Assembly: GCA_964544605.1 (NCBI GenBank)
Contig: CAZJBX010000015.1
Location: 1 to 57,383 of the forward strand
Length of the DNA stretch: 57,383 nt
Direction: 5' to 3'
From: JAMIFN01 sp964544605
GTDB taxonomy: Bacteria > Pseudomonadota > Gammaproteobacteria > Burkholderiales > Burkholderiaceae_C
Positions 44,137-53,170 of this stretch are shown here, piece by piece. Position 1 is the stretch's first letter. Each line of letters begins with the position of its first letter. Made by a program: the position numbers and the translations under genes. Under the pieces are notes generated by a model. It made no database searches and was not told the origin of the DNA. It worked only from the letters and a program-made list of their open reading frames with translations.

Positions 44137-45526
44137 CGTGGGCGACCGTATCAATCCAAGCAAATTCAGAGCAGTCCCGATTGTCGGACATCGCCGCGTC
44201 AGCCCCGCCGTTTTGCGGGAACAAATGCCCCGGCGAAGGCAAAAGCGCGGCTTTTGTGTTGCGCTCAAGGAACGACTGCAACACCGCCTCGCCCTCGGCC
44301 TTGAACACCGAGCACACGCAATACAGCAGCCGCCCGCCCACGGGCAAAAGTGCCCACGCCGCGCGCAGCAGCTTGGCTTGCAGGCGCGACAAATTCAGCA
44401 CATCAGCCTCTTGCCGCAGCCAGCGCACATCGGGGTGGCGGCGCACAATGCCCGAGGCTGAGCACGGCGCATCCAGCAAAATCGCATCAAAGCGCTGGCC
44501 CTGCTCTGCCGCTTTTTGCGCAAAGGCGGCGGCATCTTCCACCACCACCTCAGCACCTTGCAACTGCAAACGCTGCAAATTCTCATGAATGCGGGCCGTG
44601 CGCAGCGCATCCACCTCCACCGCCGTCAGCGCCACAGGCAGGCCGTGCTGCCCCGCATATTCCAGCAAATGCGCGGTTTTACCGCCCGGCGCAGCGCAGG
44701 CATCCAGCACCCGCAGGGGGCGGCCCTTGGCCGCTTGCATGCCTTGCAGCAGCAGGGGCGCGGCCAATTGTGCCGCCGCATCTTGCACCGAGAACTCGCC
44801 CTCGGCATAGCCGGGCAAAGCCGTCACATCGCCGTGGCGGGCCAGCGCAATGCCCTGCTCGCCAAAGGCCGTGGCGCTGTGGCCGGCGGCCTGCAAACGC
44901 GCCAGCAAATCATCGCGCTGGGTTTGCAGCGCATTCACCCGCAGTTGCAAGGGCGCAGCGGCATTGCCGTTTTCTGCAATGCGCTGCCACTGCGCGCGCC
45001 AATCTTGTTGCAGGCGCTTGAGCCACCAATTGGGGTAATTCCAACGCGCCGCCGCCAAGCTGTCGCTGCGCCGCATCAGGGCCTCTTGCTCGCGCAAAAA
45101 ACGGCGCAAACAGGCATTGATAAAACCCGCTTGAAACGCCGTCTCCTCATGCGACTTGGCCGCTTGCACGGTTTCATTGAGCAAGGTGTGCGCCGCATAA
45201 GGCGGCTCGGGCAAACTCAGCAAAGCCAGCGCACTGCACAGCAGCGCATCGGCCAAAGGCGGCGGCGGCTTGCTCACCAGCATCTGCTTCAAAGCCTCAG
45301 CGCGGCCCCACTGCCGCAGCGCGGTAAAGCCCAAGCTCTGCACAGCGGGGCGCAAATGATTGGGCACATCGGCCACCGCCTGCCCCCAAGACTGCCCGCC
45401 TTGAATCGCCATCATGCTGCGGGCCAAAGCCTGCATCAAATCGGCCAAATTTTGCCCACGGCCAGCGGCGGCTGGGACAGCGGCTGGGGCAGGGGATGAA
45501 GCGGGGTGTTGCGGTGTCAGGCTCAT
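43961..45526 (-). CDS. rsmB: 16S rRNA m5C967 methyltransferase
   Basis: 521 residues. N-terminal NusB-like RNA-binding domain (to ~165), then the Rossmann MTase: SAM motif LDACAAPGGKT, the DAPCSASGIVRRHPD motif IV and motif VI CSVFKAEGE (a TCS to VCS variant at its head). The family normally ends soon after FYYALLEK; here ~55 Ala/Arg-rich residues follow, and their DNA is the overlap with DUF4390. ATG at 45526. Confidence 0.94.
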   Translation of the reverse strand: MSLTPQHPASSPAPAAVPAAAGRGQNLADLMQALARSMMAIQGGQSWGQAVADVPNHLRPAVQSLGFTALRQWGRAEALKQMLVSKPPPPLADALLCSALALLSLPEPPYAAHTLLNETVQAAKSHEETAFQAGFINACLRRFLREQEALMRRSDSLAAARWNYPNWWLKRLQQDWRAQWQRIAENGNAAAPLQLRVNALQTQRDDLLARLQAAGHSATAFGEQGIALARHGDVTALPGYAEGEFSVQDAAAQLAAPLLLQGMQAAKGRPLRVLDACAAPGGKTAHLLEYAGQHGLPVALTAVEVDALRTARIHENLQRLQLQGAEVVVEDAAAFAQKAAEQGQRFDAILLDAPCSASGIVRRHPDVRWLRQEADVLNLSRLQAKLLRAAWALLPVGGRLLYCVCSVFKAEGEAVLQSFLERNTKAALLPSPGHLFPQNGGADAAMSDNRDCSEFAWIDTVAHDGFYYALLEKHATPQAAQPRAAAVQLAASGRPVLRASARPSASKGAGKNANQRRGARR

Positions 45527-45780
45527 GGGCGGCTATTATCCGCTGCGCCACTGCCGTTTGGCCGCCCCAGCCGCACAGGGCACAACACACTGCGCAGCGC
45601 CCTTTTCTAAACTGAGCCCAAAAGCATTTGCACAGGCAAAATAAATGCCTCATCCATCAACGAATAAATGAACTTGCACAATTTATATCCGTGCAAAAAT
45701 TTGGGCTTTGCGCTATGCTTTTGCGTTTGCCTTGCCCAACTTAACTGGGCGTTTTTATGCCTTTGCAGGAGACTCAAACC

Positions 45781-46308
45781 ATGCGTCAAGGTCGTTTATT
45801 GGCTCTTATTGTGGCCGTGCTGCTCATCAGCTACGCCGTGGCTGCGCCCTACCTCACCGTCGAGCGCATGAAATCTGCGGCACAAGCGCAAGACAGCCAA
45901 GCGCTGGCCGCCTATATTGATTCGCCTCGTCTGCGCTCCAGCCTGAAAGACCAAATGAATCTGCGCTTTGCGCAGCAATTGCAGCACAGCGCCAACGACA
46001 GCCACGGCGCATTTGCGCATTTCAGCATGGCCCTGACCAGCATGATGGTGGACAAAGTGGTCGATGCCTACCTCAGCCCCACAGGGCTGCGCACTTTGAT
46101 GTCGGGCTACCGTCCTGCGCTTGAATTCGACAGCTTTGGCGAAGACCTCAAAAAGCCCAGCCCCTTTCAAGGCGCAAAAATGTCCTACCTTTCTTTCAGC
46201 CGTTTTGCCGTCACCCTGCAAGAACCCGAGGGCAAAAACACGCAATTCATCTTGCGCCGCAGCGGTCTGAGCTGGAAGCTGGCCGACATCCGCCTGCCCT
46301 CTGAGTAA
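45781..46308 (+). CDS. DUF2939 protein
   Basis: 175 residues from the ATG at 45781 (CAGGAG 9 bp upstream). One N-terminal hydrophobic helix (LLALIVAVLLISYAVAAPYL) acts as anchor or signal, then a soluble domain with SAAQAQDSQALAAYIDSPRLRSSLK spread over residues 33-57, VDKVVDAYLSPTGLRTLM and FILRRSGLSWKLADIRLP: the DUF2939 pattern. Function unknown. It stands alone between rsmB and tex. Confidence 0.85.
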   Translation: MRQGRLLALIVAVLLISYAVAAPYLTVERMKSAAQAQDSQALAAYIDSPRLRSSLKDQMNLRFAQQLQHSANDSHGAFAHFSMALTSMMVDKVVDAYLSPTGLRTLMSGYRPALEFDSFGEDLKKPSPFQGAKMSYLSFSRFAVTLQEPEGKNTQFILRRSGLSWKLADIRLPSE

Positions 46309-46331
46309 GCTCCGCAGCCCCTGCCCATGCG

Positions 46332-46363
46332 CCCGCCCAGCCGCTGCGCTGGCGGGTTTTTTT
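46332..46363 (+). terminator. Intrinsic terminator after the DUF2939 gene
   Basis: CCCGCC...GGCGGG stem with an inner CAGC/GCTG arm, followed by seven T. Confidence 0.85.
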
Positions 46364-46422
46364 CATGCCGCATGGCGCTAACATAGCCCCCTTTTCAACC
46401 CCTCATTTGCCCGCACCGCCGC

Positions 46423-48840
46423 ATGAACACCAGCGCCTTCATTCCCGCCCCCACGCCCGACCCCGCCGCCACCGCCGCGCACATCACCCACACCTTGGCC
46501 GCTGAGGTCAAAGCCAGCAGCGCCCAAATCAAAGCCGCTGTTGAGCTGCTGGACGGCGGCGCCACCGTGCCCTTTATTGCGCGCTACCGCAAAGAGGCCA
46601 CAGGCGGCCTGGACGACACCCAACTGCGGACGCTGGAAGAGCGCCTAATCTATCTGCGCGAGCTCGCCGCCCGCCGCGAGGCCGTACTCGCCAGCATTGC
46701 CGAGCAAGGCAAACTCACCGCCGCACTGGCCGCGCAAATTTTGGCCGCCGCCAGCAAACAAGAGGTGGAAGACCTGTATTTGCCCTACAAAACCAAGCGC
46801 CGCACCAAGGGCCAAATCGCCATTGAAGCGGGCATTGAGCCGCTGGCCAACGCCCTCTTTGCCGACCCCACGCTCGACCCCAACGCCGAGGCCCAAGCCT
46901 ATGTGCTGGCCGAAAAAACCGAAGCGGGCGACGACTTCAGCACCGTGGATGCCGTGCTGAACGGCGTGCGCGACATCCTCAGCGAACGCTGGGCGCAAGA
47001 CGCGGCGCTGGTGCAATTGCTGCGCGAATGGCTCTGGCAAGAGGGCCAATTGGTCAGCAAAAAAACCGACAAAGCCGACGAAAACGATGCCGAAGTCGCC
47101 AAATTCCGCGATTACTTTGACTACAGCGAACCCCTCGCCCGTGTGCCCTCGCACCGTGCGCTGGCCGTCTTTCGGGGCCGTGGGCTGGAATACCTCAACG
47201 CCAGCCTAGAGCTGCCCACAGACCCCAGCCTCAGCCCACTAGAAGCCAGCCGCGCCGCCAAAGCCTTGGCCGAAGGCCGCATTGCGCGGCACTTGGGCTG
47301 GAGCCACCAAAGCCGCGCCGCCGATGACCTGCTGCGCAAAACCGTGGCTTGGACTTGGGGCGTGAAACTCAGCCTCAGCCTAGAGCGCGATCTGTTTCAG
47401 CGCCTGCGCGAAGCGGCGGAAAGCACCGCCATCAAAGTCTTTGCCGACAACCTGCGCGACCTGCTGCTGGCCGCCCCCGCTGGCCCCAAAGCCGTCATGG
47501 GCCTTGACCCTGGCATCCGCACTGGCGTCAAAGTCGCCGTGGTCGATGCCACGGGCAAACTGCTGGCCACCGACACCGTGTATCCGCACGAGCCCCGCCG
47601 CGACTGGAACGGCAGCCTCATGGCGCTGGCCGCCCTGTGCCAAAAGCACAGCGTCGCCCTCATCGCCACAGGCAACGGCACGGCCAGCCGCGAAACCGAC
47701 AAACTCGCTGGCGAAGTCGTGCAACTGCTGGGCCAAGCCGGCCACAACATGAGCAAAGTCGTCATCAGCGAGGCGGGCGCATCCGTCTATTCCGCCAGCG
47801 AGCTGGCCGCCAAAGAATTCCCCGAACTCGATGTCGCCCTGCGCGGCGCCGTCAGCATTGCCCGCCGCCTGCAAGACCCGCTGGCCGAGTTGGTGAAAAT
47901 CGACCCCAAATCCATCGGCGTGGGCCAATACCAGCACGATGTGAACCAAAGCCAACTGGCCAAATCGCTCGATGCCGTGGTCGAAGACTGCGTCAACGGC
48001 GTCGGCGTGAACCTCAACACCGCCTCGGCCCCCCTCTTGGCGCGCGTCTCTGGCCTATCGCCCACCACCGCCCGCAATGTCGTCGCTTGGCGCGAAGCCA
48101 ATGGCGCATTTGCCAGCCGTGCCGACCTGCTCAAAGTCACCGGCTTTGGCCCCAAAACCTTTGAACAAGCGGCAGGCTTTTTACGCATTCGCGGCGGCAG
48201 CAACCCGCTAGACATGACCGGCGTTCACCCTGAAACCTACCCCGTGGTTGAGCGCATCTTGCAAGCCGCAGGCCAGCCCATTGATGCCCTCATGGGCCGC
48301 GCCGACAGCCTGCAAAAACTCAGCCCCCAGCTCTTTGCCAATGAACAATTTGGCGTCATCACCGTCAAAGACATCCTCTCCGAGCTGGAAAAACCGGGCC
48401 GCGACCCCCGCCCCGACTTCGTCGTCGCCCGCTTCAACGACGGCGTAGAGGACATCAAAGACCTGCAACCCGGCATGGTGCTCGAAGGCACCGTCAGCAA
48501 TGTCGCTGCCTTTGGCGCCTTTGTCGATATTGGCGTGCATCAAGACGGCCTTGTCCATGTCAGCCAACTCGCCAATAAATTTGTGGAAGACGCCAGCCAA
48601 GTCGTCAAAGCCGGGCAAATCGTCAAAGTCAAAGTGCTGGAAGTCGATGTGCCGCGCAAACGCATCAGCCTCAGCATGCGGCTCGATGCCGAAATCGGCA
48701 AAACCGCCCCCCGCCAAGACCGCGACAACAGCCACGGCCAACGCCCAGCCCGCCATGGCGGTGGCGGCAACTATGGCAACAAAAACACCCCTATGGGCAA
48801 CAACGCCATGGCCGATGCCTTTGCCAAACTCAGGCGCTAA
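46423..48840 (+). CDS. tex: Tex, RNA-binding transcription accessory protein
   Basis: 805 residues. Tex N-terminal domain (GGATVPFIARYRKEATGGLDD begins near residue 45; motif VPFIARYRKE), YqgF-like RNase H fold (GLDPGIRTGVKVAVVD near residue 360), helix-hairpin-helix pair (NTASAPLLARVSGL; FGPKTFEQAAGFLRI), and an S1 RNA-binding domain (PGMVLEGTVSNVAAFGAFVDIGVHQDGLVHVSQL begins near residue 685). The Gly/Asn-rich tail is variable. It is the last core gene before the cassette array, with its own terminator. Confidence 0.96.
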   Translation: MNTSAFIPAPTPDPAATAAHITHTLAAEVKASSAQIKAAVELLDGGATVPFIARYRKEATGGLDDTQLRTLEERLIYLRELAARREAVLASIAEQGKLTAALAAQILAAASKQEVEDLYLPYKTKRRTKGQIAIEAGIEPLANALFADPTLDPNAEAQAYVLAEKTEAGDDFSTVDAVLNGVRDILSERWAQDAALVQLLREWLWQEGQLVSKKTDKADENDAEVAKFRDYFDYSEPLARVPSHRALAVFRGRGLEYLNASLELPTDPSLSPLEASRAAKALAEGRIARHLGWSHQSRAADDLLRKTVAWTWGVKLSLSLERDLFQRLREAAESTAIKVFADNLRDLLLAAPAGPKAVMGLDPGIRTGVKVAVVDATGKLLATDTVYPHEPRRDWNGSLMALAALCQKHSVALIATGNGTASRETDKLAGEVVQLLGQAGHNMSKVVISEAGASVYSASELAAKEFPELDVALRGAVSIARRLQDPLAELVKIDPKSIGVGQYQHDVNQSQLAKSLDAVVEDCVNGVGVNLNTASAPLLARVSGLSPTTARNVVAWREANGAFASRADLLKVTGFGPKTFEQAAGFLRIRGGSNPLDMTGVHPETYPVVERILQAAGQPIDALMGRADSLQKLSPQLFANEQFGVITVKDILSELEKPGRDPRPDFVVARFNDGVEDIKDLQPGMVLEGTVSNVAAFGAFVDIGVHQDGLVHVSQLANKFVEDASQVVKAGQIVKVKVLEVDVPRKRISLSMRLDAEIGKTAPRQDRDNSHGQRPARHGGGGNYGNKNTPMGNNAMADAFAKLRR

Positions 48841-48870
48841 ACCGCACGGCTACACCAAAGCCTCAACCCA

Positions 48871-48915
48871 AAGCCCAACCAAGGCAGCCAAGCTGCGGGC
48901 TTGGGCTTGCTTTTG
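48871..48915 (+). terminator. Intrinsic terminator of tex
   Basis: AAGCCCAA (48871-48878) pairs with TTGGGCTT (48901-48908) around a smaller AGC...GCT arm, followed by GCTTTTG. Confidence 0.75.
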
Positions 48916-49061
48916 TAAATGGCACAATGCCTAATCCATCCGTCAATTTTTAGGCGGCCCTAAACGAAAAGCATCCAAGTGCCCCTTTGGCTTCGTGTAC
49001 CATGCAGCCTGTTTATCCGACGGTAAGGCATCGTGGCCTTGTCGTCTAATTCTAGTTAGCC
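48916..49061. other. Cassette array leader, candidate attI or remnant
   Basis: Between the tex terminator and the first cassette. It contains a dyad TTTAGG-CGGC-CCTAAA (48949-48964), an imperfect stem GACGGTAAGGC/GCCTTGTCGTC (49019-49047 region) and the junction G|TTAGCC at 49055-49061 that begins the first cassette. A weak promoter-like pair TTGGCT (48987) and TGTTTA (49010) with 17-bp spacing could drive the array. There is no integrase gene in this 243-bp gap. Assignment as attI is tentative. Confidence 0.45.
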
Positions 49062-49083
49062 ATCAAGCAGGAACTTTTTAGCT

Positions 49084-49986
49084 ATGGATTGGAATTGGTT
49101 CTTTAGTTCACTATCACAGTCATCGGCAGCCATTGTAGGTATATTTGGTGCGTTTATAATAACCAAGATTCTGAGCAATCAGTCGACCTATTCAGAGAAA
49201 GTGCACAAGTGCAGAGATACATTGACTAAGTGCAGAAGGGCCGTCGATGCTGCTGATGGCTTGTATTTCGGATGGTATAACGAACACACAAATAATAGAC
49301 AGTATGAAAAACTAGAGGAGCTTTTTGAAGACGAAAATTACCTCTCTCCAGAACAGTATTTCGATCAATTGAATTTTTCGGACTTTTCGCCACGCGAGGA
49401 AATTCTTGAAAGAATTTCTTTGGCAATAGAAAGGCATAAGACAAAGCTAGACGCCGAGCGAGAAGCACTTAGGCAGCGCGCTGCTTCCTACCAAAAGCTT
49501 CCCAACTACTCATTGCTGAACATGGACTTGATAGAAAACCTTCAAAAAGAGAGAGATGCGATCGATAGCGTCGCTAGGGAGGCTAGGCATCATATGCGTC
49601 TAGCTTCGGATATGCTTGATTCGATAAAAGGTAACCCCGAGTCGTCGCCACAAATTACTTACGCGCTAATTTTAGTAACAATGTTGTTTTTTTTGGGGGT
49701 TGTATACCCATTAAGCTTCATGCCGGTAAATCCTGAAGGGAGTTTCAATATTTCTCTTGACAATTTTTTTCCAGTGTTATTTAGCTTGAAAGGTGCTTTT
49801 CTAACGTCCTTGTCTGCCATATTCGGTGCGGTTCTTGTAATGTTTTTTTGGTTAAACATCAGCCTAAAGCATCCAAAAGAAACTATTGAGAAACTGGAAT
49901 CGTACACCAAAATTTCGTCATATTCTGAATGTTTTTCGATAATGGATAGAAATGAGAGTTTGGGCGCAGCAAGTCATGATAGCTAA
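49084..49986 (+). CDS. Cassette 1: membrane protein with coiled coil, unknown
   Basis: 300 residues. N-terminal WNWFFSSLSQSSAAIVGIFGAFIIT is one membrane helix; residues ~35-175 are charged and helical, likely coiled coil (LERISLAIERHKTKLDAE); two more helices at about 193-213 and 238-260; cytosolic tail. I do not recognise a family name, though N-termini of this style occur in uncharacterised cassette and phage-defence-associated proteins (from memory, not searched). AT-richer than neighbours. The gene ends inside the R'' end of attC1. Confidence 0.8.
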   Translation: MDWNWFFSSLSQSSAAIVGIFGAFIITKILSNQSTYSEKVHKCRDTLTKCRRAVDAADGLYFGWYNEHTNNRQYEKLEELFEDENYLSPEQYFDQLNFSDFSPREEILERISLAIERHKTKLDAEREALRQRAASYQKLPNYSLLNMDLIENLQKERDAIDSVAREARHHMRLASDMLDSIKGNPESSPQITYALILVTMLFFLGVVYPLSFMPVNPEGSFNISLDNFFPVLFSLKGAFLTSLSAIFGAVLVMFFWLNISLKHPKETIEKLESYTKISSYSECFSIMDRNESLGAASHDS

Positions 49987-50058
49987 CAAAACGCGGCACT
50001 CGGACGCCCTTGTCTCCGCTTCGCTGAGCCAAGGGCGCCGGTGCGCTTTGCGTTATGC
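49982..50058 (+). other. attC site 1
   Basis: Starts GCTAACAAAACGCGG, ends GTTATGC (50052-50058), with inner inverted arms CGCCCTTG/CAAGGGCG. R'' is degenerate. It closes cassette 1. Confidence 0.85.
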
Positions 50059-50100
50059 GCCCCCATCGTCCAACATTGCTACATTTACTGAGAGTTAAAA

Positions 50101-51033
50101 ATGGATATGCAGGTAACAAGAAATCTCTATACTCAAAAAGCCGAAATTCTAAGGTACTTACGTGACAGAGCATCCGAATCACACGGGGAAATTATCAGGA
50201 TTCATGGCGAAAGAGATTTTAAAGAGCGCGGTGCAGCAATAAACAAGGCGATAGCCCTTACAACAACAAATTTGAAGACAATCATCTTTCAGCGCGCTTT
50301 GGCACAAGGATGGGGAAAAGATGAGGTTTTAAAGAACATACTCATTGTCACTTACTGCTCGTATGTTGTAATGATTGAGTTCAGAAATATGGTATGGCCA
50401 TATGAGTACATGGCATTTTCGCGAAGAATTGGTGAGTTATGGGAGCCATTTTGTAAACTGTGCTTTGATTACCCAGTTCGAAATGATGTTGAGCTGTATG
50501 AACCGCCATTATTCTCTGAAGTTAAAGAACAGCTACAACAAGAAATACGTCAATACATTTTCAGCTTAGCTTTAAGTGATGAAGAGAAAACGCAACTCAT
50601 AATATACTACGACAAGGTCTGGAGCTTGGTTACCTCTGGAGAAATTAAGCTAGAGCTTGATCTTCATTTTAGAATTGGCCATGAAAAATTTAATGTTGAC
50701 TTCAAAAGCGGATTTCAGTCAAACGAAAAGGGAAATACGAATCGTCTTTTGTTGGTTGCGTCAATTTACAAAAACATTGTCGGAACAAACAATGAGTGCA
50801 TGCTTTTTGTTCGAGCAAATGAAGATGACAATAACCACTACCTTCAGACCTTGAAAAACTCAGGTATTTGGGGGGTATATTGCGGCAATGAAAGCTACGC
50901 TAAAATTCATGAATACAGTGGTTTTAATTTAGCTCAATGGATAACTGAAAACATCTCATGGAGCGAAGATCTATCAAGAGAAACCCATGCATATTTTGAA
51001 GAAAACGACTTGACGAAGTATCTAACATGGTAG
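50101..51033 (+). CDS. Cassette 2a: PD-(D/E)XK-like protein, putative restriction endonuclease
   Basis: 310 residues, AT-rich. No full family match, but residues ~181-205 (EIKLELDLHF...FNVDFKSGF) give an acidic strand then Asp200-x-Lys202, the spacing of a PD-(D/E)XK nuclease core; helical N-terminal half. The stop overlaps the start of the methyltransferase by 7 bp, and both lie in one cassette, so an endonuclease partner of an R-M system is the best reading. Cut site unknown. Confidence 0.65.
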   Translation: MDMQVTRNLYTQKAEILRYLRDRASESHGEIIRIHGERDFKERGAAINKAIALTTTNLKTIIFQRALAQGWGKDEVLKNILIVTYCSYVVMIEFRNMVWPYEYMAFSRRIGELWEPFCKLCFDYPVRNDVELYEPPLFSEVKEQLQQEIRQYIFSLALSDEEKTQLIIYYDKVWSLVTSGEIKLELDLHFRIGHEKFNVDFKSGFQSNEKGNTNRLLLVASIYKNIVGTNNECMLFVRANEDDNNHYLQTLKNSGIWGVYCGNESYAKIHEYSGFNLAQWITENISWSEDLSRETHAYFEENDLTKYLTW

Positions 51034-52544
51034 CCGTAGCAAAGAGAAACCAAAACGAATTTCAGGCATTTTACACTCACTGCAACCACATCACAGGCTA
51101 CATGGTTAGCCTGTTGAGTTGCAGTGATGGCATGTCAGTTATGGAACCATGCGCTGGCGACGGTGCATTCATTGATGAAATCCTTAAAAGTGGGCACAAA
51201 GTACATATATCAGCATTTGAAATTAATAACGAAAGCGCCCTGAATCTAACCAAGAAATACTCAGAAGAAAAGTGCGTTACTGTTCAGAAAGCTGACTTTG
51301 CATTCATTGATAATAAAGTTTCATATGACAGAGTCATTGCAAATCCTCCGTATGGAGCGTACCAATCCCCCGAAAAGAGAGCCAAGCTCAAAGCTGCTTA
51401 TCCAGAAATATACGCCAAAGAAACTTATGGCCTGTTTTTGGTTAGATCGATGGAAATGCTGAAAGAAAACGGACGCTTGGTATTTATTGTCCCAGATACA
51501 TTTCTAACCCTTCATATGCATGAGGGGCTTAGAAAGCAGCTTATCGAAGAATACACAATTGAGTCTTTGACGCTTTTCCCATCCAAGTTTTTCCCCGGCG
51601 TAAATTTTGGGTACGCAGGACTTTCAATCATTTCTGTCGTGAAGAAAAAAGCATCAAATACTTGGCGCTTCCCTGTTTATAGAGGCCTTCAACAGCCTGA
51701 AAATCTAAGCGACCTGCTAACTGATAAAAAAGTGAAATTTAAAGCCGGAGAACTTCTCTATAAAGATTTGAAGAGCAATCCTTCCTTGTCCTTTTATCTT
51801 TCATCAGATTCATGGGTTAAAGGAATTCTAAATAACAATAGCCTCACTATCGGCGATGTCTGTGACGTTGTTACTGGCTTCTATTCAGGTAACGATGCCC
51901 ACTATTTAAAGAGGGGCAGCAACGTTGTGCGAGGTTCAAAAAAATATGCTGCTATCGAACAAAATCTAATCTGCAATAAGAAATACGAATCCAATCCACC
52001 TCTTGATGGAATTGCAGGACCAAAACATTGGGTTCCAATTGTTAAAGGCGGCAACAAGAGATTCTACAAGCCATCAGAATGGTTCATGGATTGGAGCAAA
52101 GAGGCAATACATGACTATAAGATAGTAAATAAGAAAAAGGCGCGGTTCCAGAATTCTCAATTCTATTTTAAGCAAGGAATTGCCGTCCCAATGGTCTCAT
52201 CAAGCACCATTACTGGCGCGCTGATTGATTTTAGGCTCTTCGATCAATCCATTGTTGGTATTTTTCCAAAGCCAGAGCAGCAGCACTTACTAATTTATCT
52301 ATTAGGCTTCTTTAACTCAAAGGTCTGCAATAACCTAATCAGAACAATCAACGCAAGCACTAACAACTCTTCAAACTACATAAAAAAGCTGCCAATAATT
52401 ATTCCGCCTGCCAATAAACTTGACTTGGTCTCAACCATAGTGAAAGACCTCTACGAAAAGTCAAAATCATGTGAAATTACAGAATCAGATTTACAAGAAC
52501 TAGATTCGCAATATTTTGAGATATTCGGCGTAAAAAACGCATAA
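51027..52544 (+). CDS. Cassette 2b: N6-adenine DNA methyltransferase
   Basis: 505 residues. Motif X-like FQAFYTH (residues 12-18) before motif I VMEPCAGDGAF (38-48), then motif IV NPPYGAY (106-112), the gamma-class order for m6A enzymes. The C-terminal half has a TaqI/Eco57I-like target-recognition region (KHWVPIVKGGNKRFYKPSEW near residues 331-350, SSSTITGALIDF, and a final NNSSNYIKKLPIIIPP). It overlaps the upstream nuclease-like gene, consistent with a type II R-M pair in a single cassette. Recognition sequence cannot be read. Confidence 0.88.
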   Translation: MVAVAKRNQNEFQAFYTHCNHITGYMVSLLSCSDGMSVMEPCAGDGAFIDEILKSGHKVHISAFEINNESALNLTKKYSEEKCVTVQKADFAFIDNKVSYDRVIANPPYGAYQSPEKRAKLKAAYPEIYAKETYGLFLVRSMEMLKENGRLVFIVPDTFLTLHMHEGLRKQLIEEYTIESLTLFPSKFFPGVNFGYAGLSIISVVKKKASNTWRFPVYRGLQQPENLSDLLTDKKVKFKAGELLYKDLKSNPSLSFYLSSDSWVKGILNNNSLTIGDVCDVVTGFYSGNDAHYLKRGSNVVRGSKKYAAIEQNLICNKKYESNPPLDGIAGPKHWVPIVKGGNKRFYKPSEWFMDWSKEAIHDYKIVNKKKARFQNSQFYFKQGIAVPMVSSSTITGALIDFRLFDQSIVGIFPKPEQQHLLIYLLGFFNSKVCNNLIRTINASTNNSSNYIKKLPIIIPPANKLDLVSTIVKDLYEKSKSCEITESDLQELDSQYFEIFGVKNA

Positions 52545-52597
52545 CAAGTCGTTCAAGCGGACGCGGTAAGCCGCGCCGCTTAACTCCAACGTTAGGC
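52539..52597 (+). other. attC site 2
   Basis: GCATAAC at 52539-52545 and GTTAGGC at 52591-52597, with TTCAAGCGGAC and CGCGGTAAGCCGCG arms between. Classic short attC; overlaps the stop of cassette 2b. Confidence 0.93.
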
Positions 52598-52615
52598 ATC
52601 ACAAAGTACAGCATC

Positions 52616-53170
52616 GTGACCAACAGCAACGATTCCGTCACACTGCGCCTCATGACTGAGCATGACCTTGCGATGCTCTATGAGTGGCTAAATCGATCTC
52701 ATATCGTCGAGTGGTGGGGCGGAGAAGAAGCACGCCCGACACTTGCTGACGTACAGGAACAGTACTTGCCAAGCGTTTTAGCGCAAGAGTCCGTCACTCC
52801 ATACATTGCAATGCTGAATGGAGAGCCGATTGGGTATGCCCAGTCGTACGTTGCTCTTGGAAGCGGGGACGGATGGTGGGAAGAAGAAACCGATCCAGGA
52901 GTACGCGGAATAGACCAGTCACTGGCGAATGCATCACAACTGGGCAAAGGCTTGGGAACCAAGCTGGTTCGAGCTCTGGTTGAGTTGCTGTTCAATGATC
53001 CCGAGGTCACCAAGATCCAAACGGACCCGTCGCCGAGCAACTTGCGAGCGATCCGATGCTACGAGAAAGCGGGGTTTGAGAGGCAAGGTACCGTAACCAC
53101 CCCAGATGGTCCAGCCGTGTACATGGTTCAAACACGCCAGGCATTCGAGCGAACACGCAGTGATGCCTAA
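52616..53170 (+). CDS. aac(6')-Ib: Cassette 3: aminoglycoside 6'-N-acetyltransferase AAC(6')-Ib, Leu-to-Ser variant
   Basis: 184 residues, GNAT fold, acetyl-CoA-dependent. The sequence reads as AAC(6')-Ib throughout, including EWLNRSHIVEWWGG, GWWEEETDPG and QTDPSPSNLRAIRCYEKAGF. GTG start at 52616; in-frame codons before it (GITKYSI) match the longer form described for this gene. Residue 102 is Ser (GIDQSLANA), where the common enzyme has Leu (Leu119 in the literature numbering). That change is known to shift resistance from amikacin to gentamicin. Trp87 and Asp164 (Trp102/Asp179 of -cr numbering) are wild type, so it is not the fluoroquinolone-acetylating -cr form. GC-rich, unlike adjacent cassettes. 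Confidence 0.96.
   Translation: MTNSNDSVTLRLMTEHDLAMLYEWLNRSHIVEWWGGEEARPTLADVQEQYLPSVLAQESVTPYIAMLNGEPIGYAQSYVALGSGDGWWEEETDPGVRGIDQSLANASQLGKGLGTKLVRALVELLFNDPEVTKIQTDPSPSNLRAIRCYEKAGFERQGTVTTPDGPAVYMVQTRQAFERTRSDA

Noticed and set aside
48841..49083. Hidden or degenerate intI between tex and cassette 1
   Set aside because: The gap is 243 bp and no tyrosine-recombinase motif or long frame was seen on either strand.
52616..53170. aac(6')-Ib-cr (fluoroquinolone-acetylating) allele
   Set aside because: Both -cr positions (Trp87 and Asp164 here) carry the wild-type residues.
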